A stretch of 15,090 nt of DNA from an uncultured Bacteriovorax sp. GTDB taxonomy: Bacteria; Bdellovibrionota; Bacteriovoracia; Bacteriovoracales; Bacteriovoracaceae. The position numbers were made by a program, and so were the translations under genes. Within the stretch, counting starts at the first letter, position 1. Every line of letters starts with the position of its first letter. Below, piece by piece: positions 1 to 7,013 of the stretch. The stretch lies in the NCBI GenBank assembly GCA_943914745.1, contig CALUDF010000030.1, positions 1 to 15,090 of the forward strand. Direction: 5' to 3'. Below the pieces are notes generated by a model. That model was not told where the DNA came from. It saw only the letters and a program-made list of their open reading frames with translations, and searched no databases.

Positions 1-739
1 CAAGCTCACTGGCCTCTTTACCATGAGTGCTTTTTGCAGGAGTTACCTTTTCATGAGCTTCTGAAACAGAAGCAATTCCCCTTTTAACTGGAGAAGCCCC
101 ATGTCCTTCATCACTTCCTTTAAAAATCTCCGCTGATTTTTTATCCATTGGTGCGACACCAGGAAATAAAGACACGAGTTGCCCGTAAGTTTTTGCACCA
201 ACTGGTGTTGGGTCTCTTGGCATTCCCTCTTCAAAATCCTGATCGACAAAAGAGAAGTTTCCTTCTGCCACTGTAAGATTTAGCTCCGGCTGGGCCAGAT
301 TAGAGAATTTCATGAGTCCATTGATGACCATGAGCTGAGTTTTTCCCTTGGCTGAATCATAGGAGAAGATCGCCTCTCCACCCTGATAATTAACCGTTGC
401 ATTGGCCGAAGTTAATTTGGCGTCGTCATTTTTATTAAGAGACTGAACCCATAAGTCCCCGCTTCTTAATTCCACATTGTTTGGGTAAACAGCGACAGAA
501 GTCGCGTTCCCCATGAAAAACCTATGATCAGCATTGTCGGTAAAAGTCACCTGGCCCGTATGCTCCACCACGATTTCAGAATTCGCGTAGATCACCTCAC
601 CTTTTTTAATTTCGTGAGTCTGCCCATTGTATGAAATAAAGCCCGCTCCCTTAATATCGACAATGCGACCAAACTGAGTGGCCGCCGCAAAAGAAAGAGT
701 TGGGATGAAAGCGATAACTGCAATTAATAATTTATTCAT
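1..739 (-). CDS. FecR-domain secreted protein (3' end cut by window edge)
   Basis: The frame opens at an ATG at 739 and stays open to base 1, giving 246 residues without a stop, so the C-terminus lies outside the window. Residues 1-19 form a signal peptide (MNKLLIAVIAFIPTLSFAA), so the protein is exported, probably to the periplasm. Residues about 22-165 read like a FecR-type beta-rich domain: an N-terminal strand pattern (GRIVDIKGAGFISYNGQ), then KKGEVI, a charged middle and ELRSGDLWV. FecR domains are known from sigma/anti-sigma regulators, but many predatory and marine bacteria carry stand-alone secreted versions of unknown role. Residues about 207-246 are low-complexity and rich in Gly, His, Glu and Lys (GHGASPVKR, STHGKEA), resembling the linker of the upstream lipoprotein. 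The start overlaps that gene's stop by 8 nt (ATGAATAA), so the two are very likely co-translated. The family call is from sequence feel, not a search. Confidence 0.75.
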   Translation of the reverse strand, partial: MNKLLIAVIAFIPTLSFAAATQFGRIVDIKGAGFISYNGQTHEIKKGEVIYANSEIVVEHTGQVTFTDNADHRFFMGNATSVAVYPNNVELRSGDLWVQSLNKNDDAKLTSANATVNYQGGEAIFSYDSAKGKTQLMVINGLMKFSNLAQPELNLTVAEGNFSFVDQDFEEGMPRDPTPVGAKTYGQLVSLFPGVAPMDKKSAEIFKGSDEGHGASPVKRGIASVSEAHEKVTPAKSTHGKEASEL

Positions 740-1559
740 GAGTTTTCTCTTCAATGTTTTCATAATATGAGCTTAGGATTTTCCACTCATTTGTGTTTCT
801 GTATTTTTTTCTGAACTCTTCAACTGTCGCAAAAAACTTTGCCTTGTCTCCCATCTTCATATGTGTCAGGGCAACCCAAAGCTTAGCGCTTCTGTAGTAC
901 TGAGACGTAGGGTATTTTTGCATTAAGGCTTCAAAATGCTTCAGAGTCCACTCGTGATGCTCACCTGATTCATAGGCAGAAATTCCCGCCTTAAAGTAGA
1001 ACTCATCATTGAGATGTTTGTAGTCTGGGTAATAGTTAAGAAGTGAAGTGTAGAACTGTGCTGCTTTCTCAAAGCTCTTTGCTTTGAACTCTTTATCAGC
1101 AATCTTCACCATATCATCAGCAGACCATTTATAAGTCTTCCATTCCACTAAGTCTTTTTTCACGTCAAACGAGCCAGGCTTTACGCTGGCCACTGCACGC
1201 GATGGTGCTGCATGAGATGAAGTCGCTTTAACTTCACCATGCCCATGAGCTGCCACAGGTGTTCCATGACCACCACCATGAGCTGGGGCCTCTCCATGCG
1301 AGGACTTCGCCAGAGACTCTTCGCCATGCGAACCTTCTTCTTTAGCGTGAGTTTTCCCCTGCTTTAATTTTTGAATTTCAAATTCAAGCCTCTTTACTTC
1401 TGCACGAAGCTCTCGGTTGTCGCGGGCCAGTTTGAGCGCCACAATTTCATACTTATTAATCAAGACCGCTTTGTGCTCGATTTTTTTCATTTCACTTTGA
1501 AAACTACAAGACGTCACCAAAGGAATGATTAAACATGATGCTAAAAGTGTATTCTTCAT
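732..1559 (-). CDS. TPR-repeat lipoprotein with coiled coil and His-rich linker
   Basis: This 275-residue protein starts with a lipoprotein signal: a hydrophobic core and a lipobox ending VTSC, with Cys18 as the likely lipidated residue. A second box-like LASC at Cys9 comes too early in the signal to be used. Residues about 22-67 form a heptad-like coiled coil. Residues 70-125 are a low-complexity linker with eight histidines in HG/SH/AH motifs (GSHGEE, HGGGHG, AHGHGE). Residues about 140-270 resemble a YbgF/BamD-like tetratricopeptide domain (KEFKAKSFEKAAQFYTSLL, YYPDYKH, FYFKAGISAYESGE, FEALMQKYPTSQY). The architecture of lipobox, coiled coil, linker and TPRs recalls CpoB/YbgF or outer-membrane assembly factors, but no Tol-Pal or Bam gene is visible nearby. 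It is coupled to the FecR-domain gene downstream by an 8-nt overlap. A weak GGAA Shine-Dalgarno lies 8 nt before the ATG. Exact function unknown. Confidence 0.85.
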   Translation of the reverse strand: MKNTLLASCLIIPLVTSCSFQSEMKKIEHKAVLINKYEIVALKLARDNRELRAEVKRLEFEIQKLKQGKTHAKEEGSHGEESLAKSSHGEAPAHGGGHGTPVAAHGHGEVKATSSHAAPSRAVASVKPGSFDVKKDLVEWKTYKWSADDMVKIADKEFKAKSFEKAAQFYTSLLNYYPDYKHLNDEFYFKAGISAYESGEHHEWTLKHFEALMQKYPTSQYYRSAKLWVALTHMKMGDKAKFFATVEEFRKKYRNTNEWKILSSYYENIEEKTHE

Positions 1560-1655
1560 AAGTTTTTTCCAAAAAAGGCCATAAGGATTGGCGGTTCTCC
1601 TTAAGGTTTTCGGACAAACTAAAAAAAAATTTAAGCAAAGTAATGAGGTTGGAAA

Positions 1656-2456
1656 CTATTTTGAATTAAATGAACTAAATAAGCCGATTAACCGATCAAT
1701 CCCGTCAACAAAAAGAGCTGGTCCTGGCTGCAAAAAGATCTCTGGCTCAAGCTCATAAAGAGCATTATGCCTGATAGCGCTCACTTTTTCTAACTCTGGG
1801 CGGGCCTTAATACTTTCAAGATCCACTTTTTTCCCACACCAAGAGGCCAATATAATATCTGGGTCCGAGAGAGCGACTTCTGCATTGGTGACAAAGCGCT
1901 CAGAAGCCTTGATTCCTTCTAAGGATTTCGCTTCAAAAATGTCCACACCTCCACAGAGACTGACAAGTTCACTAAACCAACGGATGCCACAGATCTGAGG
2001 TTCATCCCATTCTTCTATATAGACTTTAGGCCGCTTCTTGAGAGTCTTAGCAAAAGCCCTCGCCTCTGCCATTTTTTCTTCCAGCGCTTTTAGATAGGCA
2101 GTGGTCTTTTCACCCTCGCCAACCATGTGCCCAAGCGTCCACATGTAGCGAAAGATTTCTTCTAATGAGCGCTGATTGGAAATATAAACATCAATCCCCT
2201 CAGCAATTAAATCGCGGGCGATGTCTTTTTGGATATCAGAGAAGCCGATGACTAGGTCAGGTCTAATTTTTTGAATTTTTTTAAGGTTTGCATGCGTGAA
2301 GGCCGAAATCACCGGATGTTGTTTAACTTCCTTAGGCCTTTTTGCATAGACAGAAACACCGGCGATTAAATCACTTCTGCCAATCGCATGAAGAAACTCC
2401 ACCGACTCTTCGGTCATGCAAATAATGCGTTCTGGATTGTATCTAAAATTACTCAT
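1656..2456 (-). CDS. Leaderless BtuF/FhuD-like substrate-binding protein
   Basis: This 266-residue protein resembles the helical-backbone periplasmic binding proteins for cobalamin or ferric siderophores (BtuF/FhuD fold). The N-lobe has the usual opening RIICMTEESVEFLHAIG (residues 10-26) and a PDLVIGFSDI segment near residue 66; the C-lobe has KVYIEEWDEP at 144, GIRWFSELVSLCGG at 157-170, and DPDIILASW near 198. No signal peptide or lipobox precedes the fold: the first residues are MSNFRYNPERI, so it is probably cytoplasmic. Leaderless members of this family exist elsewhere, often called cobalamin-binding protein, and their ligand is usually not established. The start overlaps the upstream kinase stop by 8 nt (ATGAGTAA), which fixes the start and suggests translational coupling. 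No ABC permease or ATPase gene is in view, which argues against a classical uptake role and for sensing, binding or storage. Ligand identity is not readable from sequence. Confidence 0.8.
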   Translation of the reverse strand: MSNFRYNPERIICMTEESVEFLHAIGRSDLIAGVSVYAKRPKEVKQHPVISAFTHANLKKIQKIRPDLVIGFSDIQKDIARDLIAEGIDVYISNQRSLEEIFRYMWTLGHMVGEGEKTTAYLKALEEKMAEARAFAKTLKKRPKVYIEEWDEPQICGIRWFSELVSLCGGVDIFEAKSLEGIKASERFVTNAEVALSDPDIILASWCGKKVDLESIKARPELEKVSAIRHNALYELEPEIFLQPGPALFVDGIDRLIGLFSSFNSK

Positions 2457-3765
2457 AACTTGGAAGTCTGACTACAAAGTCCGTCATCTCACCATTTCTT
2501 TGATACTTGAGCTCGCCTTCATGGGCCTCGACAAGACCTTTAGAAATGGAGAGGCCTAGACCTGTTCCTTTGCCAAATTTCTTAGTAGTAAAAAAAGAAT
2601 CAAAGATCTTGGATTGGTGCTCAAGAGGCACTCCTGCTCCGCTGTCTCTGATATGAATCTCAACCCATTTATCAGCGCTAAAGGCTTCAACCTGAATCAC
2701 TTTCATCTCCGCATGCTCCAGAGCATCGATGGCATTATTCATTAAGTTAATGAGCACCTGAGTAATGTATGATGGATAGCAGATGACTTTTGTATTGGGA
2801 GCAATTTTTAAATCAAAGGTAATTCCTGATTGGACAATTCGATCCGATCCCAACAAAACAATTCCACGAATAAGTTCATCCGCGCTCACTGAGACCATTT
2901 GGTCCCCCTGCCCTTGTCTGGCGAAAGTGCTGATGCCCTTTACAATTTGTGAGAGCCTGAGGATTGTTCCTTCGACGTCTTCAATAATCTGGTCGCATTT
3001 ATCGAGGTCGAGCTCATCATGAGAAAAAAGATTTCTGATCTGGTGAAGTTTTCCCTGAATGGTAAAAAGTGGGTTATTGATGTCATGGGCGAGATTTGAG
3101 GCCATTTGTCCCAAAGACTGAAATTTGGCACTTTCAAGCAAAAGGCCTTTTTGTTTTGAGAGTTCCTCTTTTAATAGCTCATTGAGTTGAATAAAGAAGA
3201 ATGACAGAAGCGACGCCGCGATAATGACGAATCCCAGGTAAAAAAGATAAATGCTTTTAAAATTATCCAAGTACTGCATTGGTGCAAAGAAGCGCTCATG
3301 GGCAGTGACATAAAGAAAAGTCAGGATAATAAGGTTAACAAAAAAACAAGCTGCCGCATAAAGAGGCTTAAAATAAAAAGCTGACATTAAAAAGATGGGA
3401 ATAAGCCAGATGAGACCAAAAAAACCCATTCCTCTCGAGGAAAACGCACTGAAATAAACGACGGTATAAAGGATTACGATCTGCAGCCCACCGCCAATAT
3501 TGAGTGCTTCCTCAAAATTGGTGTGTCTCGTTTTGAGAAAAATCACCAATGTAATAAGGGAAATTAAGCTGAAAAAAATCCCGATGCGCACTAAAAGGCT
3601 CATGTGCAGGAGATTGGCCCCAATAAAGAAAATGGACAAAATAAAAATGCCCAAAATCCCTGCCGCCACGATAGAGCGGGCCTTAAAAAGCGTTGTGACA
3701 TCAACTTGATCGCCAATATGTTCTGGCAAGAAAAAATCAAACAAATGATAGAATTTCTTTAACAT
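2449..3765 (-). CDS. Six-pass membrane sensor histidine kinase
   Basis: This 438-residue protein has six hydrophobic segments at about residues 32-54, 59-77, 90-108, 112-131, 134-153 and 171-194, with little periplasmic sequence between them, so it probably senses something in or near the membrane. A short helix (195-215) leads into the HisKA domain with the phosphoacceptor box LAHDINNPL (His227). The ATPase domain follows with the N box (INLMNNAIDAL, Asn340/Asn344), G1 (DSGAGVP, 374-380), an F-box-like DSFFTTKK and G2 (GKGTGLGLS, 399-406). All key kinase residues are present, so it should be active. There is no PAS, HAMP or receiver domain, and no response regulator gene in the window, so it is an orphan here. 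A good promoter lies upstream (3803-3831). The gene is translationally coupled to the BtuF-like protein gene downstream. The SD before ATG 3765 is weak (GGGT, 5 nt away). Confidence 0.93.
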   Translation of the reverse strand: MLKKFYHLFDFFLPEHIGDQVDVTTLFKARSIVAAGILGIFILSIFFIGANLLHMSLLVRIGIFFSLISLITLVIFLKTRHTNFEEALNIGGGLQIVILYTVVYFSAFSSRGMGFFGLIWLIPIFLMSAFYFKPLYAAACFFVNLIILTFLYVTAHERFFAPMQYLDNFKSIYLFYLGFVIIAASLLSFFFIQLNELLKEELSKQKGLLLESAKFQSLGQMASNLAHDINNPLFTIQGKLHQIRNLFSHDELDLDKCDQIIEDVEGTILRLSQIVKGISTFARQGQGDQMVSVSADELIRGIVLLGSDRIVQSGITFDLKIAPNTKVICYPSYITQVLINLMNNAIDALEHAEMKVIQVEAFSADKWVEIHIRDSGAGVPLEHQSKIFDSFFTTKKFGKGTGLGLSISKGLVEAHEGELKYQRNGEMTDFVVRLPSYE

Positions 3766-3802
3766 TGTTACCCATTAATTTTACTCTAAAGACGCTAGCA
3801 CT

Positions 3803-3831
3803 AGTATGCGAAAAGGGGCTCGCTTTGTAAA
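3803..3831 (-). promoter_or_regulatory. Sigma70-like promoter of the histidine kinase gene
   Basis: Reading the minus strand, TTTACA (3831-3826, 5 of 6 to the -35 consensus) is followed by exactly 17 nt and CATACT (3808-3803, 4 of 6 to the -10 consensus). Transcription would start near 3796, about 30 nt before the kinase ATG. The region also holds the overlapping small palindromes GCTAGC and ACTAGT around the start point. No mapped start is available. Confidence 0.5.
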
Positions 3832-3875
3832 CTCTTTGTAAGGATATTGTGACTCAAAGTTAACAATGAGAGGAC

Positions 3876-3904
3876 TTGTTTTTGCCCCCGGCCGGGAGTA
3901 AAAT
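3876..3904 (+). promoter_or_regulatory. Candidate promoter of the dsbD-like gene, with internal palindrome
   Basis: On the plus strand TTGTTT (3876-3881, 3 of 6) and TAAAAT (3899-3904, 5 of 6 to the -10 consensus) are 17 nt apart. The spacer contains the perfect 10-bp palindrome CCCGGCCGGG at 3887-3896, which extends with one mismatch and one G-T pair to a 24-bp dyad at 3880-3903. The dyad overlaps both promoter boxes, a typical place for a repressor or a MerR-like activator. Transcription would start near 3911, leaving a leader of about 44 nt with an AGGG Shine-Dalgarno 7 nt before the ATG. The promoter call is weak because the -35 is poor; the palindrome itself is certain. Confidence 0.4.
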
Positions 3905-3954
3905 TCTTAAGGATATTTAAAGATTGTGCCACTCACTTTTTTTAGGGTTTTTAT

Positions 3955-6171
3955 ATGCGTTTGACCATTCTCTGTCTTTTGATGACTCTTTCATCTTTTG
4001 CCTTTGCTGCTGATGAAGCCGTTCCTGCAAAACCTGTTAAGTTCGGTATCCAATCTTTTAAAAAGAATGCCGATGAATTCCTGGCCCTTAATTTTGAAAA
4101 TCATCAAAAATGGCACACCTATTGGAAAAATCCTGGAGACGCAGGTCTTGCCATTAAAAACGTCTTCGCAGTTAACGGCAAAGAAATCAAATTCGAAGAG
4201 ATGGAATGGCCTGCCCCAAGACGCTTTATTGAACCGGGAAATCTCTGGGCCTACGGTTATGAAGATAACTACTCACTCTTTTTTAAAATCACCAAAGCTG
4301 ATTTTAATAAATACAGTGGAAAAACAATCCAACTAAAATCAACCTGGCTTGTCTGTAAACACATCTGTGTTCCAGGACAGCAGATCGTGGATTTTAAAAT
4401 CGCTCCTGGAGAGCTAAGCACTACAACTGCTGATCTTCTTCCTCTCCTTGATTCGACTCTTTTAACCGAAAGATTCGATGCTCTTCCAAAAACAGCTTTG
4501 ATCCCTGACTATTTAAAAATCAAACTCTCTAAAGGAAGTAAGCCAGGAACCATTGTTCTTACCTACACTGTCGATAAAACAACAGAAGTGGCCTTCCTGC
4601 AAAATACAAACTTGATGTACACATTCCCGCAAATCCCTTTTGATGTGAAACACGAAAACTTAACGGTTGAGAAAGCAAGCCTTAAGGCCATCACTGAAAT
4701 TTCATGGGATGGAGAATATCAGGATCCACCACTGCCACTGCCGACCGATGGTAAATTTAAGAAGCCTTACACACTTCGCTTTCTCTTTAACGACCCTATC
4801 CAGAGAAAGGCACTTATCATCGATAAAAAATTTACGAGCTTTGAGCTCTCAGAAGTCACTGTCGCTGAAAAACCTGAAGGAGCCCCTCCTGTTGACATGA
4901 ATGGCCCTCCCTCTAGTCCTGCGGGGTCTGCCAGGGTTATCGTGGATGCAAGTAGCAATTCAAACTCACTAATTTATTACCTGGCCCTGGCCTTCGTCGG
5001 TGGCCTTATCTTAAACATCATGCCGTGTGTGCTTCCGGTTATTTCAATTAAGCTCTTTGGTCTGGTGAAGTATAAAAATGAATCCCACAAAATGATTTTA
5101 AAGCACAACATTTTCTACACGCTGGGAATTCTCTCAACATTTGCCGTCCTTGCCACTGTCGTTCTCTCCCTTAAATCTATCGGCTCTCAGGTCGGATGGG
5201 GTTTCCAACTCCAGTCTCCAAACTTTGTGGCCATCATGGTTATCGCCCTTTTCATTTTTGCGCTTAATCTCTTTGGGATGTTTGAATTTAAAACTCCCGG
5301 TGGATCAAAACTTGGGGGCATGCAATTAAATGATGGACTGACAGGAGATTTTCTCAGTGGTGTCTTGGCCACAGTCTTATCCACTCCCTGCTCTGCTCCT
5401 TTTTTAGGGACGGCACTGACTTTTGCTTTTACCTCTCCCCCTCTTGAAATTTACCTAGTCTTTTTAATGATCGGCTTAGGTCTGGCCTTCCCTTTTATCT
5501 TAACGGCCATTTACCCAGCACTCGTTGCCTTTATTCCAAAACCTGGCAACTGGATGAACACGGTCAAAAAATTATTAGGAGTGACTTTAATCTTAACGGC
5601 CATCTGGCTCCTTGATGTCTATAACGCCTTGGTTGATGGGTCATCACACTTAATTAAACTTGGAACCATTTTAGTTTTCATCTTTGTGGGCTTCATGTTG
5701 ACCAAGAAAAAAGAGAAGTGGATTGCGGGAGCAAGCTTTCTTCTGGCCCTAGGTCTCTTCGTGAATGTGGCCACAACGGCAATGGTCACAAGCAGTGAAG
5801 CTCAAACCGCCCTCATTCGCGACAAACAAGCAAAAGGACTGGATTGGCAACCTTGGTCTGAGAAGGCCATGGATGATCTAAAAGCAGAGGGACAAGCCGT
5901 CTTTATCGACTTCACCGCTAAATGGTGCTTTACCTGTAAAGTGAATGAAAAGTTAGTTTTAGAAACCGATACATTTAAAACGTTCGTGGCCGACAACAAT
6001 GTAAAACTCTTACTCGGTGATTGGACAAAAAGAGATGAAGTTATCGGAAGCTTCCTAAGAAAAAATGGAATGGTGGGTGTCCCTGCTTATTTCGTTCAGA
6101 AAAAGGATGGAACACTAGTTAATCTCGGTGAGACGATCACAATTGAGAGAATTAAAGAGCACTTGAATTAA
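3955..6171 (+). CDS. dsbD: DsbD/ScsB-family thiol:disulfide interchange protein
   Basis: This 738-residue protein has the three-part layout of the family that carries electrons from cytoplasmic thioredoxin across the inner membrane to periplasmic proteins. A signal peptide (residues 1-19, ending AFAA) precedes an N-terminal periplasmic domain (about 25-300) with a cysteine pair in WLVCKHICVPG (Cys134/Cys138). The hydrophobic core (about 336-610, roughly eight passes) has the two paired cysteines of the CcdA/DsbD fold, MPCVLP (Cys358) and TPCSAP (Cys479). The C-terminal thioredoxin domain (about 630-738) has WCFTC (Cys658/Cys661) and a GVP cis-proline (Pro710). All six expected redox cysteines are present. 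The WLVCKxxC N-terminal domain is closer to ScsB, the copper-tolerance branch, than to E. coli DsbD, so substrates could differ from DsbC/CcmG. It stands alone, divergent from the kinase gene, and overlaps the convergent ADP-ribosylglycohydrolase gene by 20 bp. Confidence 0.92.
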   Translation: MRLTILCLLMTLSSFAFAADEAVPAKPVKFGIQSFKKNADEFLALNFENHQKWHTYWKNPGDAGLAIKNVFAVNGKEIKFEEMEWPAPRRFIEPGNLWAYGYEDNYSLFFKITKADFNKYSGKTIQLKSTWLVCKHICVPGQQIVDFKIAPGELSTTTADLLPLLDSTLLTERFDALPKTALIPDYLKIKLSKGSKPGTIVLTYTVDKTTEVAFLQNTNLMYTFPQIPFDVKHENLTVEKASLKAITEISWDGEYQDPPLPLPTDGKFKKPYTLRFLFNDPIQRKALIIDKKFTSFELSEVTVAEKPEGAPPVDMNGPPSSPAGSARVIVDASSNSNSLIYYLALAFVGGLILNIMPCVLPVISIKLFGLVKYKNESHKMILKHNIFYTLGILSTFAVLATVVLSLKSIGSQVGWGFQLQSPNFVAIMVIALFIFALNLFGMFEFKTPGGSKLGGMQLNDGLTGDFLSGVLATVLSTPCSAPFLGTALTFAFTSPPLEIYLVFLMIGLGLAFPFILTAIYPALVAFIPKPGNWMNTVKKLLGVTLILTAIWLLDVYNALVDGSSHLIKLGTILVFIFVGFMLTKKKEKWIAGASFLLALGLFVNVATTAMVTSSEAQTALIRDKQAKGLDWQPWSEKAMDDLKAEGQAVFIDFTAKWCFTCKVNEKLVLETDTFKTFVADNNVKLLLGDWTKRDEVIGSFLRKNGMVGVPAYFVQKKDGTLVNLGETITIERIKEHLN

Positions 6172-7012
6172 AAAGATCAATGGCCAGTTTTTCAATCGTT
6201 TTTTTATCCCACAGATCTTCCAAGAATTTTTGTGGGATTCCCTCTACTCCGTAATACGCTCCTGCCACTTGTCCAAAAACAGCTGCCGTCGTATCCGTAT
6301 CATCCCCTAAGTTAACCGCCAGCTTTACGCCTTCTTCAAAACTCTCTGAATGATAAAAGCACCACATGGCCCCTTCTAAACATAAAAGAGCATCTCCTTT
6401 TCCTGAAACATCTTCATAGCTCTTAGAGAAATCAAGGGATGATCCTTTGAAAATTTGGTCTCTCTTTTCTCCCTTAAGTGCGCGATGAATATAAAGAGCA
6501 AGGTCCTCACAAGCTTTAATACAATTAAGAGGTGCATGAGTGACTTTAGAGCTCAATCCCGCATACTTAATTGTCTCTTCCAGATTTCTAAAATAAAAAA
6601 GAGGCACAGGAGCAAGCCTCATCAGAGATCCATTGGTTGGGGGATCATCCACGGATCCGGCATAGATGTCTTTTTTTTCTTCGTATCTTAAAAGAGCAGC
6701 TTTCGTGGTGTTGCCGATATCAAAACAATGACCGGTGCAGCTCATGTAGCCTTCGCGAAACCATTTTATATAGCGCTCGACTTGGTCATAGGGATCAAAA
6801 CCATTTTTTTCTACCAAGCTCGTCCCTAAACAAAGAGCAAGGGAAGTGTCATCAGTCCACTGACCTTTTTTCAAATTGAAAGGTCCACCCTCCTGCATTT
6901 CTTCAACGGGAGGAAAACTTCCTCGGGCCTTGAATTCCACAGGCGCACCAAGAGCATCTCCTGTCGCCAGTCCTAAAAGTGATCCTTGAAAGCGAGACTT
7001 TAATGTTGTCAT
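6152..7012 (-). CDS. ADP-ribosylglycohydrolase (DraG/ARH family)
   Basis: The family removes ADP-ribose from modified proteins, nucleic acids or small molecules, using two Mg ions. At 286 residues it is normal for the family. The metal-binding signature is complete: GLATGDALGAPVEF (14-27), WTDDTSLAL (52-60), a central NGSLMR (127-132) and GDDTDTTAA (236-244). CFDIGNTTKAAL (96-107) is also typical. No signal peptide, so cytoplasmic. The gene is last in the kds/pyrG/gpsA operon: its ATG follows the gpsA stop by one base (TAA-A-ATG) with no evident Shine-Dalgarno, so it is probably translated by ribosomes finishing gpsA. No ADP-ribosyltransferase such as DraT and no nitrogenase gene is visible, so the DraG role in nitrogenase control is not supported; the true substrate is unknown. 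The 3' end overlaps the dsbD-like gene on the other strand by 20 bp. Confidence 0.9.
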   Translation of the reverse strand: MTTLKSRFQGSLLGLATGDALGAPVEFKARGSFPPVEEMQEGGPFNLKKGQWTDDTSLALCLGTSLVEKNGFDPYDQVERYIKWFREGYMSCTGHCFDIGNTTKAALLRYEEKKDIYAGSVDDPPTNGSLMRLAPVPLFYFRNLEETIKYAGLSSKVTHAPLNCIKACEDLALYIHRALKGEKRDQIFKGSSLDFSKSYEDVSGKGDALLCLEGAMWCFYHSESFEEGVKLAVNLGDDTDTTAAVFGQVAGAYYGVEGIPQKFLEDLWDKKTIEKLAIDLFNSSAL

Positions 7013-7013
7013 T

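Noticed and set aside
1558..1584. Eight-codon leader peptide (MAFFGKNL) before the TPR lipoprotein
   Set aside because: It ends in a TGA overlapping the lipoprotein ATG, but the AAGGAG before it is about 14 nt from its ATG, too far, and no attenuator structure is seen.
3998..4336. 112-codon plus-strand frame within the dsbD-like gene
   Set aside because: It is an out-of-frame shadow of the N-terminal domain with no ribosome binding site.
6160..6200. Hairpin plus T-run terminator at the dsbD/ADP-ribosylglycohydrolase convergence
   Set aside because: The pairing is interrupted and weak in both directions, and the T runs are part of codons.
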